The translations under genes were made by a program, and so were the position numbers. The notes under the pieces were generated by a model. The model searched no databases and was not told where the DNA came from. It saw nothing but the letters and a program-made list of their open reading frames with translations. DNA of 64,000 bases from Acidaminobacter sp964416305 (GTDB lineage Bacteria > Bacillota > Clostridia > Peptostreptococcales > Acidaminobacteraceae): positions 1 to 64,000 of the forward strand of contig CAYQDM010000017.1 of the NCBI GenBank assembly GCA_964416305.1, written 5' to 3'. Every line of letters begins with the position of its first letter. Position 1 is the stretch's first letter. This document shows positions 24,577 through 33,595 of the stretch, piece by piece.

Positions 24577-25083
24577 CTATCCAAGAATTTCTTCTACGGA
24601 TCTGCCTCTTAATTTAGCGACACTTTCTACAGTCTTCATTTTAGTCAGACCATCGATAGTCGCGTTGACGACGTTACGTGGGTTGTCACTGCCAAGAGAT
24701 TTAGCGCGAACGTCTTTAACGCCTGCAAGCTCCAGAACGGCGCGGACAGGTCCGCCGGCGATTACGCCAGTACCTTCGAATGCTGGCATTATCAAAACAG
24801 CACCTGCACCATACTCACCACGAATTGGATGTGGTACAGACGTACCTACACGTGGGACATAAATCAAATGCTTTTTAGCATCTTCGATAGCTTTACGGAT
24901 CGCTTCAGGAACCTCCTGAGCTTTACCTGTGCCAACACCGACGTGGCCATTTTCATCGCCGACGACAACCAGCGCAGCAAAGCGGAAGTTTCGACCACCT
25001 TTAACTACTTTTGTAACGCGATTTATGTTGATAACTTGTTCTTTAAGTTCAAGTTTACTCGCATCGATCATTGTGCGGTTCAT
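24577..25083 (-). CDS. rpsE: 30S ribosomal protein uS5
   Basis: The 168-residue protein of the decoding region, involved in mRNA entry and accuracy, has VININRVTKVVKGGRNFRFA and GTGVIAGGPVRAVLELAGV. It lies between rplR and rpmD with the usual short spacing. Confidence 0.98.
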   Translation of the reverse strand: MNRTMIDASKLELKEQVININRVTKVVKGGRNFRFAALVVVGDENGHVGVGTGKAQEVPEAIRKAIEDAKKHLIYVPRVGTSVPHPIRGEYGAGAVLIMPAFEGTGVIAGGPVRAVLELAGVKDVRAKSLGSDNPRNVVNATIDGLTKMKTVESVAKLRGRSVEEILG

Positions 25084-25099
25084 TCGTTAACCTCCTTTG

Positions 25100-25468
25100 C
25101 TAAAATTCTAAGCCGGCTTCTCTGGCACCGTCTGCCAGCTCTTTAACACGTCCGTGATACAGGTATCCGGCACGGTCAAAGACGACTTGTTGAACACCCT
25201 TTTCAATCGCTCTTTTAGCGACGAGTTCGCCGACAGCCTTCGCGGTAAGCTTGTTGCCGGAATGCGCAAATTTCCCTTTGAGTTCCGCCTCAAGTGACGA
25301 AGCGGAGACGATCGTGACGCCAGCGACGTCATCGATAATTTGGGCATAGATGTTGTTAAGGCTTCTATAGACATTCAGTCTAGGACGCTGTGTAGTACCC
25401 GCGACTTTCTTGCGAGTTCTTGTTTGGCGAGCTTTTCTGTTTGTATTTTTACCAACTTTGTTAATCAT
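25100..25468 (-). CDS. rplR: 50S ribosomal protein uL18
   Basis: The 122-residue 5S rRNA-binding protein has RPRLNVYRSLNNIYAQIIDD and ends FDRAGYLYHGRVKELADGAR, as in the family. It is between rplF and rpsE. Confidence 0.98.
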   Translation of the reverse strand: MINKVGKNTNRKARQTRTRKKVAGTTQRPRLNVYRSLNNIYAQIIDDVAGVTIVSASSLEAELKGKFAHSGNKLTAKAVGELVAKRAIEKGVQQVVFDRAGYLYHGRVKELADGAREAGLEF

Positions 25469-25489
25469 GCCGCTTCACTCCTTTCCCGA

Positions 25490-26032
25490 TTATTTCTTAC
25501 CGGTTTTGCCCTCTTTACGGCGGACATTTTCGTTTTCATAACGGACACCTTTGCCTTTATATGGCTCAGGACGTCTCCAGTCACGGATCTTGGCAGCATA
25601 GTTTCCGACGAGCTGCTTGTTGATCCCTTTGATGATGATTTCAGTCTGAACAGGAACTTCAGTCGTGATTCCAGCCGGATCTTCCATAGCTACCGGATGG
25701 GAAAAACCGAGAGAAAGCTCGAGTTTATTTCCGTTTTTATTGGCTCTGTAACCAACGCCAACAATTTTGAGTTTCTTTGAGTAGCCTTGGGAAACACCCA
25801 CGACCATATTGTTGATAAGCGTACGGCTAAGGCCGTGAAGCGCTCTGTGTGTTTTATTGTCAGAAGGACGCTCGACCGTTAGAACACCGTTGTCGATTGT
25901 CACCTTCAGATCTTTGTTGATTTGCTCTTTTAACTCTCCAAGTGGACCCTTGACCGTTACCAAGTTCGTCTCGTCGACGTTCACAGTCACGCCACCAGGA
26001 ATCGTAATAGGCAATCTACCAATTCTAGACAT
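25490..26032 (-). CDS. rplF: 50S ribosomal protein uL6
   Basis: The 180-residue, two-domain protein near the factor-binding site has MSRIGRLPITIPGGVTV at the start and RRPEPYKGKGVRY near the end. Confidence 0.98.
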   Translation of the reverse strand: MSRIGRLPITIPGGVTVNVDETNLVTVKGPLGELKEQINKDLKVTIDNGVLTVERPSDNKTHRALHGLSRTLINNMVVGVSQGYSKKLKIVGVGYRANKNGNKLELSLGFSHPVAMEDPAGITTEVPVQTEIIIKGINKQLVGNYAAKIRDWRRPEPYKGKGVRYENENVRRKEGKTGKK

Positions 26033-26061
26033 TTCTGCACCTCCTACTCTATCCCTTTAAA

Positions 26062-26463
26062 TTACCAAACGTAACAGATGACTTCGCCGCCAACACCGAG
26101 TTTGCGAGCTTCTTTATCCGTGATAATGCCATTGGATGTTGAAATGATGGCAATACCAAGGCCGCCAAGGACTTTCGGAATGTCCGTCTTCTTTGCGTAT
26201 ACTCTGAGGCCTGGTTTTGAAATACGTTTAAGGCCGGAAATGACCTTTTCTTTATTGTCTCCATATTTAAGTTCGACTCTAATAATTCCCTGGTGATCGT
26301 CTGCGATCATGCTGAAGTTTTTGATGAAACCTTCTGCCATCAAAATTTCTGCAATTCTCTTTTTAACGTTCGACGACGGGATGTCGACGACAGCATGCTT
26401 TACCATATTGGCATTTCGAATGCGTGTCAGCATATCTGCAATTGGATCTGTAGTCATAGTCAT
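26062..26463 (-). CDS. rpsH: 30S ribosomal protein uS8
   Basis: The 133-residue primary 16S-binding protein contains DPIADMLTRIRNANMVKHAV and ISTSNGIITDKEARKLGVGG. ATG at 26463 sits 8 nt after AGGAGG; the upstream in-frame TTG at 26469 is unlikely. Confidence 0.98.
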   Translation of the reverse strand: MTMTTDPIADMLTRIRNANMVKHAVVDIPSSNVKKRIAEILMAEGFIKNFSMIADDHQGIIRVELKYGDNKEKVISGLKRISKPGLRVYAKKTDIPKVLGGLGIAIISTSNGIITDKEARKLGVGGEVICYVW

Positions 26464-26484
26464 GGACAATACCTCCTTTCCTTA

Positions 26485-26670
26485 TTACCAGCTGGCTTTA
26501 CGCACACCTGGAATTTGACCTTTATATGCCAATTCTCTGAAGCAAATACGGCAAATGCCGAATTTGCGGATGTATGCGTGTGGTCTTCCGCAAAGCTTGC
26601 AGCGTGAATACTCTTGTGTAGAATACTTTTGCGTACGAGCTTGTTTAACTTTAAGCGATGTTTTCGCCAC
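26485..26670 (-). CDS. rpsN: 30S ribosomal protein uS14, zinc-binding type
   Basis: The 61-residue short S14 starts with GTG at 26670 (reading VAKTSLKVKQ) behind AGGAGG. C24, C27, C40 and C43 form the zinc finger, so this is the C+ form. The longer open frame to 26724 has no support. It lies between rplE and rpsH. Confidence 0.97.
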   Translation of the reverse strand: MAKTSLKVKQARTQKYSTQEYSRCKLCGRPHAYIRKFGICRICFRELAYKGQIPGVRKASW

Positions 26671-26683
26671 TTGATACCCCTCC

Positions 26684-27223
26684 TTATTTGCTGAATGGCA
26701 TCCCCATAAGCGTGAGAAGCTCACGAGCTTCTTCGTCTGTCTTCGCAGTCGTTACGAAGGTGATGTCCATTCCTCGGACTTTGTCAATCTTATCATATTC
26801 GATTTCCGGGAAAATCAATTGTTCTTTGACGCCAAGCGTATAGTTGCCTCTGCCGTCAAAAGCATTTGGATTGACGCCTTTAAAGTCTCGAACACGCGGG
26901 AGCGCGATTGAGATCAGACGGTCGAGGAATTCGTACATGATTTCGCCGCGAAGCGTAAGCTTTGCGCCGACTGGCATGCCTTCACGCACTTTAAAGTTCG
27001 CGACTGACTTTTTCGCCTTTGTAACAACAGGTTGTTGACCTGTGATTTTAGCGAGCTCTGCAACTGCAACTTGGATCTCTTTAGGATTTTCCTTTGAGTC
27101 ACCAAGTCCCATGTTGACCACTACTTTTTCAATTTTAGGAATCTCCATGACGTTGCTGTACTGAAATTTTTCCATCATAGCTTTAGTAACGTCATTAAGA
27201 TATTTGTCTTTAAATCTAGCCAT
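26684..27223 (-). CDS. rplE: 50S ribosomal protein uL5
   Basis: The 179-residue 5S rRNA-binding protein has VVVNMGLGDSKENPKEI and GMDITFVTTAKTDEEARELL. It follows rplX in the spc order. Confidence 0.98.
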   Translation of the reverse strand: MARFKDKYLNDVTKAMMEKFQYSNVMEIPKIEKVVVNMGLGDSKENPKEIQVAVAELAKITGQQPVVTKAKKSVANFKVREGMPVGAKLTLRGEIMYEFLDRLISIALPRVRDFKGVNPNAFDGRGNYTLGVKEQLIFPEIEYDKIDKVRGMDITFVTTAKTDEEARELLTLMGMPFSK

Positions 27224-27246
27224 TGGTTAACCCTCCTTCCCGACCG

Positions 27247-27558
27247 TTAGTCAATGACTTCGCCAGATTTTGCGGCGACTCTGACTTTTTTGCCACTGTC
27301 GAGTACTTTGTATGAAACCCTCGTACCCGTTTTGACCTTAGGGTCGAGAAGCATGACGTTCGAAACATGGATTGGCGCCTCCTGATGGATGATGCCAGCC
27401 TGCTTGACTTGTTGTGTAGCTTTTTGATGCTTAGTTACCATATTGACACCTTCAACGATAACGCGCTCTTTCTTAGGAAGCGCTTGAAGGACTTTGCCTT
27501 TTTTGCCCTTATCCTTGCCGGAAATTACGACAACCGTATCGCCTTTTTTAATACGCAT
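27247..27558 (-). CDS. rplX: 50S ribosomal protein uL24
   Basis: The 103-residue assembly-initiator protein has a KOW motif, KKGDTVVVISGKDKGKKGKV, at the N terminus. Confidence 0.98.
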   Translation of the reverse strand: MRIKKGDTVVVISGKDKGKKGKVLQALPKKERVIVEGVNMVTKHQKATQQVKQAGIIHQEAPIHVSNVMLLDPKVKTGTRVSYKVLDSGKKVRVAAKSGEVID

Positions 27559-27579
27559 CTATTTCCACCTCCCACTCTC

Positions 27580-27948
27580 TTATAGGACTTCTGGAGCCAG
27601 GGAAACGATTTTGGTAAATTTCTTATCCCTTAATTCTCGAGCAACCGGTCCAAAAATACGTGTACCGACTGGAGACAAATCTTCTTTGATGATGACTGCT
27701 GCGTTATCATCGAATTTAAGGTAGCTACCGTCGTTTCTTCTAACGCCGCTGACGGATCTTACGATGACTGCTTTAACAACATCACCTTTTTTAACAACTC
27801 CGCCTGGTGTTGCATTTTTAACGGCACAGACGATAACGTCGCCGATGTTGCCGTACTTTCTCTTTGAACCGCCTAGTACGCGGATGCACAATAACTCTTT
27901 GGCACCAGAATTGTCCGCGACTTTCAACCGGGTTTCCTGTTGGATCAT
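27580..27948 (-). CDS. rplN: 50S ribosomal protein uL14
   Basis: The 122-residue protein at the subunit interface begins MIQQETRLKVADNSGAKEL and has NAAVIIKEDLSPVGTRIFGP, both diagnostic. Confidence 0.98.
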   Translation of the reverse strand: MIQQETRLKVADNSGAKELLCIRVLGGSKRKYGNIGDVIVCAVKNATPGGVVKKGDVVKAVIVRSVSGVRRNDGSYLKFDDNAAVIIKEDLSPVGTRIFGPVARELRDKKFTKIVSLAPEVL

Positions 27949-27977
27949 GCTTGCAACCTCCTTCCAATCAGCAAGAA

Positions 27978-28232
27978 TTACTTCGCCTTCTCGATAATTT
28001 CTACGAGTCTCCAGCGCTTATCGCGGCTGAGAGGGCGAGTTTCCATAATTCGAACTCTATCGCCGATACCACAGGCGTTCTGTTCGTCGTGTGCTTTGAA
28101 TTTCGTCGTTCTCTTGACGCGTTTGCCATAGAGAGGATGACGAATGAAATCTTCTACTTTAACAACAATTGTCTTATCCATTTTGTCGGAGACAACTGTA
28201 CCAGTTCTAACTTTTCTGTTAGCTCTTTCCAA
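27978..28232 (-). CDS. rpsQ: 30S ribosomal protein uS17
   Basis: The 84-residue OB-fold protein has GTVVSDKMDKTIVVKVEDF and HPLYGKRVKRTTKFKAHDE. It lies between rpmC and rplN. Confidence 0.98.
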   Translation of the reverse strand: MERANRKVRTGTVVSDKMDKTIVVKVEDFIRHPLYGKRVKRTTKFKAHDEQNACGIGDRVRIMETRPLSRDKRWRLVEIIEKAK

Positions 28233-28252
28233 TTTCCTTACCTCCTTCGCGA

Positions 28253-28447
28253 TTAAGCCTTAATATCCAGTTCCCTGAGGATCGTCTTAACTCTGGCAAT
28301 GTCTTTTTTGACATTTTTGATCTTCATTGGGTTGTCGAGCTGGCCTGTGGCCAACTGGAATCTAAGGTTGAACAATTCGCTCTTAAGGTCATTCAGCTTT
28401 ACTGTAAGCTCATCCGGAGTAAGATCTCGGAGTTTGTTACTATTCAT
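28253..28447 (-). CDS. rpmC: 50S ribosomal protein uL29
   Basis: The 64-residue helical protein near the tunnel exit has LRDLTPDELTVKLNDLKSEL. ATG at 28447 overlaps the last 8 nt of rplP, indicating coupled translation; the longer frame to 28468 is not like the family. Confidence 0.97.
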   Translation of the reverse strand: MNSNKLRDLTPDELTVKLNDLKSELFNLRFQLATGQLDNPMKIKNVKKDIARVKTILRELDIKA

Positions 28448-28880
28448 TAGATTCACCACCCTTTTCAAGCACTTCTTCGCGCTTCATGAACTTGCACTGA
28501 ATAGGCAGTTTGTTAGCGGCAAGACGCATCGCTTCACGAGCAGTGTCTTCATTAACACCAGAAAGCTCGAACATGATGCGGCCCGGCTTGACAACAGCTA
28601 CCCAGTACTCCGGAGAACCTTTACCGGCACCCATTCGGGTCTCAGCAGGCTTCTTAGTAACCGGCTTGTGAGGGAAGACTTTGATCCAAACTTTACCGCC
28701 TCTTTTAATGTAGCGGTTGATCGCGATCCTCGCTGCTTCTATCTGATTCGCTGTGATCCACGCTGGCTCCATTGCAACCAGTGCGTAATCTCCGTACGAA
28801 ATTTCATTGCCTTTTTGTGCAGTGCCTTTCATTCTGCCGCGATGTACTCTGCGTCGCTTGACTCTTTTAGGCATTAACAT
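28440..28880 (-). CDS. rplP: 50S ribosomal protein uL16
   Basis: The 146-residue protein next to the peptidyl-transferase centre and A-site tRNA starts MLMPKRVKRRRVHRGRMKGT. It has AARIAINRYIKRGGKVWIKV. ATG at 28880 lies 9 nt after AGGAGG; homologues also begin MLMPK. Confidence 0.98.
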   Translation of the reverse strand: MLMPKRVKRRRVHRGRMKGTAQKGNEISYGDYALVAMEPAWITANQIEAARIAINRYIKRGGKVWIKVFPHKPVTKKPAETRMGAGKGSPEYWVAVVKPGRIMFELSGVNEDTAREAMRLAANKLPIQCKFMKREEVLEKGGESNE

Positions 28881-28924
28881 GGCGTACAGCCTCCTTCCAT
28901 GAACTTCTCTATCCGATTAAGGAA

Positions 28925-29707
28925 TTATCTTGCGTCTTTTTCATTTCTGCCTTGTCTAGGCTTGCCTGATCTGCCCGGTCTCTTGTTGTCTCTCTGACCG
29001 CCGCCTTGACCTTGGCCTGGTGTTCTTGCTTTCTTTGGCTCTTTACGTGTGAGCATGCTTTCGCCATTTGCTTTAGGAAGAATTTCACCTTTGCAAATCC
29101 ACACCTTTACGCCAATTTTTCCGTAAGTGGTGTTCGCTTCAGCGAAACCGTAATCGATGTCTGCACGAAGCGTTGAAAGAGGCACATTGCCTTCGCTGTA
29201 GTTTTCAGATCTCGCGATTTCAGCGCCGCCAAGACGACCGGAAGTCATGATCTTAATACCCTCTACAGCACCTGAACGCATGGTTCTGGTGATTGAACCT
29301 TTCATTGCGCGTCTGAATGCGATACGTCTTTCGAGCTGTGACGCAATATTTTCAGCGACGAGCTGAGCATCCGTATCCGCATTTTCAACTTCAGAAATGT
29401 CGAGTTGAACAGTCTTTCCAGTCATAGCCTGGATTTGCTCTCTCAATTTCTTGATGTTTTCGCCGCCGCGGCCAACAATCATGCCAGGCTTTGCTGTGAA
29501 AATGTTGATGTGAATTCTATTGTTCGCTGCGCGATCGATATAAATTCTGGAAATGCCGGAAGTGTAAAGTTCCTTTTTAAGAAGTTTTCTGATATTAAAA
29601 TCTTCTACGAGCAACTCGGAGAAGTTTTTCTTGTTAGCGTACCATTTTGAGTCCCAATCTTTAATAATACCGACTCTAAGTCCGTGTGGGCTTACTTTTT
29701 GACCCAT
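28925..29707 (-). CDS. rpsC: 30S ribosomal protein uS3
   Basis: The 260-residue protein at the mRNA entry site begins MGQKVSPHGLRVGI and has a KH-domain GMIVGRGGENIKKLREQI near residue 75. The C-terminal tail after residue 225 is longer than usual and rich in Gly, Gln and Arg (PGQGQGGGQRDNKRPGRSGK). Confidence 0.98.
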   Translation of the reverse strand: MGQKVSPHGLRVGIIKDWDSKWYANKKNFSELLVEDFNIRKLLKKELYTSGISRIYIDRAANNRIHINIFTAKPGMIVGRGGENIKKLREQIQAMTGKTVQLDISEVENADTDAQLVAENIASQLERRIAFRRAMKGSITRTMRSGAVEGIKIMTSGRLGGAEIARSENYSEGNVPLSTLRADIDYGFAEANTTYGKIGVKVWICKGEILPKANGESMLTRKEPKKARTPGQGQGGGQRDNKRPGRSGKPRQGRNEKDAR

Positions 29708-29724
29708 CCGCTATTCCCTCCTTA

Positions 29725-30066
29725 CTATTCTCTTTCGGATACCGCGACGCCTACATGGCTGCTTCTCTTAAGAATTGGATTTGCTCTGCCGTGAGAACCC
29801 GCTCTGAAACGCTTCATAACCGGTCCCTGGTTAGCATAGATTTCAGCGACAATCAGCTTGTCAACATCCATGTGGTTGTTGTTCTCTGCGTTGGCGATTG
29901 CCGACTCAAGTACTTTAAGGAAGATTCTTGCGCCTTTGCGCGGTATAAATTTCAAAATCGCTTTTGCTTCTTTGGCATTCTTGCCTCTGACCAAATTCGC
30001 GATTGGCTTCATCTTTCTTGAGGAAATACGAACGTATTTCGCTTCAGCTCTAACTACGGATTTCAT
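29725..30066 (-). CDS. rplV: 50S ribosomal protein uL22
   Basis: The 113-residue protein lines the exit tunnel. It has AKYVRISSRKMKPIANLVRG and the tunnel hairpin near GPVMKRFRAGSHGRANPILK, the site of macrolide-resistance changes in other species. Confidence 0.98.
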   Translation of the reverse strand: MKSVVRAEAKYVRISSRKMKPIANLVRGKNAKEAKAILKFIPRKGARIFLKVLESAIANAENNNHMDVDKLIVAEIYANQGPVMKRFRAGSHGRANPILKRSSHVGVAVSERE

Positions 30067-30096
30067 TGTGTGCCCTCCTTCCGATCTAAAATGACC

Positions 30097-30372
30097 TTAC
30101 TTGCCGCTCTTCTTATCGCCCGCGTGGCCTTTGAAAGTTCTCGTAGGGGCGAATTCTCCGAGCTTGTGGCCGATCATGTCTTCTGTCACATAAACAGGCA
30201 CATGTTTTTTGCCGTCGTGAACTGCGATCGTGTGTCCAACCATTTGAGGGAAAATCGTCGAAGATCTCGACCAAGACTTGATGACTTTTTTATCTCCTGC
30301 TGCGTTCATTTCTTCAATTTTCCGGATAAGTCCTTTATGGATAAAAGGTCCTTTTTTAAGCGATCTGCTCAT
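30097..30372 (-). CDS. rpsS: 30S ribosomal protein uS19
   Basis: The 91-residue protein of the 30S head begins MSRSLKKGPFIHKGLIRKIE. ATG at 30372 follows GGGAGG; the open frame continues upstream without homology. An unusually long 178-nt gap separates it from rplB. Confidence 0.98.
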   Translation of the reverse strand: MSRSLKKGPFIHKGLIRKIEEMNAAGDKKVIKSWSRSSTIFPQMVGHTIAVHDGKKHVPVYVTEDMIGHKLGEFAPTRTFKGHAGDKKSGK

Positions 30373-30550
30373 CCTTGCATTTCCTCCCTTCGTGCTTTGC
30401 CCGTCGAGGCAGTGGCGAACGCTCAGTTCGCCACAAAACCCAACTATTACTTCGATATCTAAATACCTATGCAAAAGAAAGTTCAACCCGCTGGCAAAAT
30501 CACGGCTTACAATCCATTTTCGATTGCACAGTTATTTTAGGAATGTACTT
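30373..30550 (-). other. long rplB-rpsS intercistronic gap
   Basis: In most S10 operons rplB and rpsS are about 15-30 nt apart; here the gap is 178 nt. It holds an 8-bp inverted repeat GTGGCGAA/TTCGCCAC (about 30413-30435) and a weak promoter-like TTGAAC-17-TTTAGA. I see no small ORF with a ribosome binding site in it. Confidence 0.6.
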
Positions 30551-31381
30551 CTATTTCTTTCTGCCTGATACGATCATTTTGCCGGAAGCCTTCTTCTTGT
30601 TACGAGTTTTGTAACCAAGTGCAGGCTTGCCCCAAGGTGTAACAGGTGCCGGGCGTCCGATAGGTGAACGGCCTTCGCCACCGCCGTGAGGGTGGTCATT
30701 AGGGTTCATGACGGAACCACGGACAGTCGGTCTGATGCCCATGTGGCGTTTACGGCCTGCTTTACCGATCGTGATATTCTCGTGATCGATATTGCCAACT
30801 TGGCCGATAGTCGCGCGGCATTCAATTCTGACGTAACGCGTTTCGCCTGAAGGCAGTCTGAGAAGCGCAAGTTTGCCTTCTTTAGCCATCAGCTGAGCAG
30901 CGTTGCCTGCAGAACGAACGAGCTGAGCACCTTTGCCAGGTTTAAGTTCAATATTGTGGATCATGGTGCCGAGCGGAATGTTGCTCAGCGGCATAGCATT
31001 GCCAACCTTGATGTCATGGCCTTCACCAGAAATGATGACGTCGCCGACAGCAATTTTGTGAGGTGCTACGATGTAACGTTTTTCACCGTCAGCATAGTGA
31101 AGAAGTGCGATGTTTGCTGAACGATTTGGATCATATTCGATAGAAGCAACAGTTGCAGGAACATTGTCCTTATTGCGCTTGAAATCGATCATACGATATT
31201 TGACTCTAGTACCGCCGCCTCTGTGACGAACAGTGATTTTACCTTGATTGTTACGTCCTGAATTCTTCTTGATCGAAACAGTCAGGGCTTTTTCCGGTGT
31301 GAATTTTGTAATTTCCTCAAAAGTCGACACCGTCATCTGTCTGATCGCAGGCGAAGTGGGTTTAAACCCTCTGATACCCAT
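30551..31381 (-). CDS. rplB: 50S ribosomal protein uL2
   Basis: The 276-residue protein near the peptidyl-transferase centre starts MGIRGFKPTSPAIRQMTVST. It has the universal NPNDHPHGGGEGRSPIGR loop with the conserved histidine. Confidence 0.98.
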   Translation of the reverse strand: MGIRGFKPTSPAIRQMTVSTFEEITKFTPEKALTVSIKKNSGRNNQGKITVRHRGGGTRVKYRMIDFKRNKDNVPATVASIEYDPNRSANIALLHYADGEKRYIVAPHKIAVGDVIISGEGHDIKVGNAMPLSNIPLGTMIHNIELKPGKGAQLVRSAGNAAQLMAKEGKLALLRLPSGETRYVRIECRATIGQVGNIDHENITIGKAGRKRHMGIRPTVRGSVMNPNDHPHGGGEGRSPIGRPAPVTPWGKPALGYKTRNKKKASGKMIVSGRKK

Positions 31382-31402
31382 GTTTTTTCCCTCCTTCAGT
31401 AA

Positions 31403-31693
31403 TTAAATGCCTTCGAAGAACTCGATGTCTTTGCTGCCTGGAGCCAATTTGACAATGGCTTTCTTCCAGCTGGAAGTTTTGCCGACATATTTACCTTGTC
31501 GCTTAACTTTTCCATCGACGTTCATGGTGTTGACCTTTTCAACTTTGACACCGAAAATAGTCTCTACCGCCTGGCGGATTTCCGTTTTGTTGGCGTCCTT
31601 ATGGACTTCGAAAGTATATTTCTTCTCAGAAGTACCCATCATGCTCTTCTCGGTCACAATTGGGCGAATAATAACGTCATAAGCTGTTTTCAT
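31403..31693 (-). CDS. rplW: 50S ribosomal protein uL23
   Basis: The 96-residue tunnel-exit protein that docks trigger factor and SRP has YDVIIRPIVTEKSM and ANKTEIRQAVETIFGVKV. Its start codon overlaps the rplD stop codon. Confidence 0.98.
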   Translation of the reverse strand: MKTAYDVIIRPIVTEKSMMGTSEKKYTFEVHKDANKTEIRQAVETIFGVKVEKVNTMNVDGKVKRQGKYVGKTSSWKKAIVKLAPGSKDIEFFEGI

Positions 31694-32316
31694 TACGCGT
31701 ATACCTCCTCGAGTTTCTCGACAGCAGCTTTAGTGATGATGAAGCTGTTGTGGTTGAGGATCTCGTAAACGTTGAGCTGACCAACGAAGGATGTCTTGAC
31801 GCCAGGAATATTGTTGGCGGAAAGAACTACGTTGTCATTCTTGTCAAGGGTGACAATCAGCGCTTTCTTGTCAGCGTTGATATTTTTAAGAACGCTGAGC
31901 ATTTCCTTAGTCTTTGGTGCCTCGAATGCAAGGTCCTCAAGGACTACGATCTCACCGTTTTGAACTTTTGAGCTCAGTGCAGACTTGAGAGCAAGTCTTT
32001 TGATTTTCTTTGGCAGAACGTAACTGTAATCTCTTGGCTTCGGTGCGAATACCACACCACCGCCTACAAAATGAGGCGCTCTGATGGTACCCTGGCGAGC
32101 GTTGCCAGTGCCCTTCTGACGGAACGGCTTACGACCGCCGCCGCGAACTTCAGCTCTTGTCTTTGCAGACTGTGTGCCCTGTCTTTGATTGGCGAGATAG
32201 TTGACAACAACCTGGTGAAGAACTTGCTTGTTGACCTCAACGCCGAAAATGCTATCACTCAGTTGAATTTCTCCAACTTTTTCACCGGACATGTTTAAAA
32301 CATCTAATTTAGCCAC
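31693..32316 (-). CDS. rplD: 50S ribosomal protein uL4
   Basis: The 207-residue tunnel protein has the extended-loop GGRKPFRQKGTGNARQGTIR. In E. coli L4 represses its own S10 operon; whether the leader at 33401-33595 works the same way is not known. Confidence 0.98.
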   Translation of the reverse strand: MAKLDVLNMSGEKVGEIQLSDSIFGVEVNKQVLHQVVVNYLANQRQGTQSAKTRAEVRGGGRKPFRQKGTGNARQGTIRAPHFVGGGVVFAPKPRDYSYVLPKKIKRLALKSALSSKVQNGEIVVLEDLAFEAPKTKEMLSVLKNINADKKALIVTLDKNDNVVLSANNIPGVKTSFVGQLNVYEILNHNSFIITKAAVEKLEEVYA

Positions 32317-32346
32317 GTTGCTTCCTCCTTTCCTTTACTCGAATCA

Positions 32347-32979
32347 CTATTTGCCAGACTTGACCGTTGGTTTAATGGTCAGCAGGCAGCCTTTAGGTCC
32401 CGGAACCGAGCCTTTAAGAAGGATCAGGTTGCGGTCTGCTTCTACACGGATAACGTCGATATTTTGAATCGTGATTTTTTCACGGCCCATACGACCCGCC
32501 ATTGGCATACCTTTAACAACTTTACCCGGGAAAGTGCCGGCACCGATCGAGCCTGCAAGCCTGTGGCTTTTGGAACCGTGGGTCATAGGACCGCGTGAGT
32601 GGTTCCAACGCTTGATGTTGCCTTGTGTACCTTTACCTTTGGAAATGCCGGAAACGTCCACAGCTGCGCCTTCAGCGAAGAGATCAGCTTTAATTTCCTG
32701 GCCGACTGTAAATGCAGATGCATCTTCTACCGTGAATTCGCGAACAAATTTCTTGATTTCAACGCCAGCTTTTGCAAAATGACCTTTAGTCGGTTTGTTG
32801 GCTCTGTGTGCCTTCGTATCACCGAATGCCACCTGGATAGCGCAGTAGCCGTCCGTTTCAACCGTTTTGACTTGCGTGACATGCATAGGGCCTGCTTCGA
32901 CAACAGTGACTGGAACGACATTGCCGTTTGCGTCAAACACCTGAGTCATGCCGATTTTTTTACCTAAAATACCTAACAT
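32347..32979 (-). CDS. rplC: 50S ribosomal protein uL3
   Basis: The 210-residue assembly-initiator protein starts MLGILGKKIGMTQVFDANGN. It has the loop GSIGAGTFPGKVVKGMPMAG, close to the peptidyl-transferase centre. ATG at 32979 follows GGGAGG; the longer open frame to 33024 is not supported. Confidence 0.98.
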   Translation of the reverse strand: MLGILGKKIGMTQVFDANGNVVPVTVVEAGPMHVTQVKTVETDGYCAIQVAFGDTKAHRANKPTKGHFAKAGVEIKKFVREFTVEDASAFTVGQEIKADLFAEGAAVDVSGISKGKGTQGNIKRWNHSRGPMTHGSKSHRLAGSIGAGTFPGKVVKGMPMAGRMGREKITIQNIDVIRVEADRNLILLKGSVPGPKGCLLTIKPTVKSGK

Positions 32980-33085
32980 TGAGTTTACACCTCCCGATAA
33001 TCTTACAGCGGATTGCTCTAGCAATCATACTAAGCTTGAGGGTTGAATCTATTCAAACCAATCTCTTAGTAACGACAGTAGGGTA

Positions 33086-33400
33086 TTACAGTTTGATTTC
33101 AATATCCACACCAGCTGGGAGATCAAGTCTCATAAGAGAATCAACCGTCTTTGGTGTTGGATTGAGAATGTCGATCAGACGCTTGTGCGTTCTGAGTTCG
33201 AACTGTTCTCTGGAATCCTTGTACTTGTGAACTGCGCGAAGAATTGTGATGATTTCCTTTTTAGTAGGAAGCGGAATTGGTCCCGCTACGTCAGCACCGG
33301 TTCTTTTCGCGGTCTCGACGATCTTTTGTGCTGAGCTGTCGAGAACTTTGTGGTCGAATGACTTGAGCTTGATTCTGATTTTCTGTCCTTTGTTAGCCAT
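33086..33400 (-). CDS. rpsJ: 30S ribosomal protein uS10
   Basis: The 104-residue protein of the 30S head, also the NusB/NusG partner in antitermination, has MANKGQKIRIKLKSFDHKVL. It is the first gene of the S10-spc-alpha run. ATG at 33400 follows AAGGAGG. It is preceded by a 195-nt leader and a strong promoter. Confidence 0.98.
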   Translation of the reverse strand: MANKGQKIRIKLKSFDHKVLDSSAQKIVETAKRTGADVAGPIPLPTKKEIITILRAVHKYKDSREQFELRTHKRLIDILNPTPKTVDSLMRLDLPAGVDIEIKL

Positions 33401-33595
33401 GTGTTTTACCTCCTTGAAATAAATGCGCGTGATTTTAAACACACGACTGGGTCTATGCACACCTTGCCTGGCGTATCGCATTTTCAGGCACACAAATCCC
33501 GGTCGCCCAATTCAACGATTGGACCGTTCTCAATAGAAATTTTTCCGAGCCAGATCGGTAACCTTCTATCTCATCGCTTGTAAACACGCTTTATC
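33401..33595 (-). promoter_or_regulatory. S10 operon leader, structured
   Basis: The roughly 190-nt leader can form CGGTC/GACCG with inner CAAT/ATTG (about 33500-33527) and a longer GTGTGC-CTG/CAGG-type stem (about 33455-33496) in the minus-strand RNA. Such leaders mediate autogenous control in S10 operons of other bacteria, but no homology is claimed here. Confidence 0.4.

Noticed and set aside
33005..33493. Upstream in-frame extensions of rplC and rpsJ
   Set aside because: They run through ribosome binding sites or leader RNA and have no conservation; internal ATGs fit the families.
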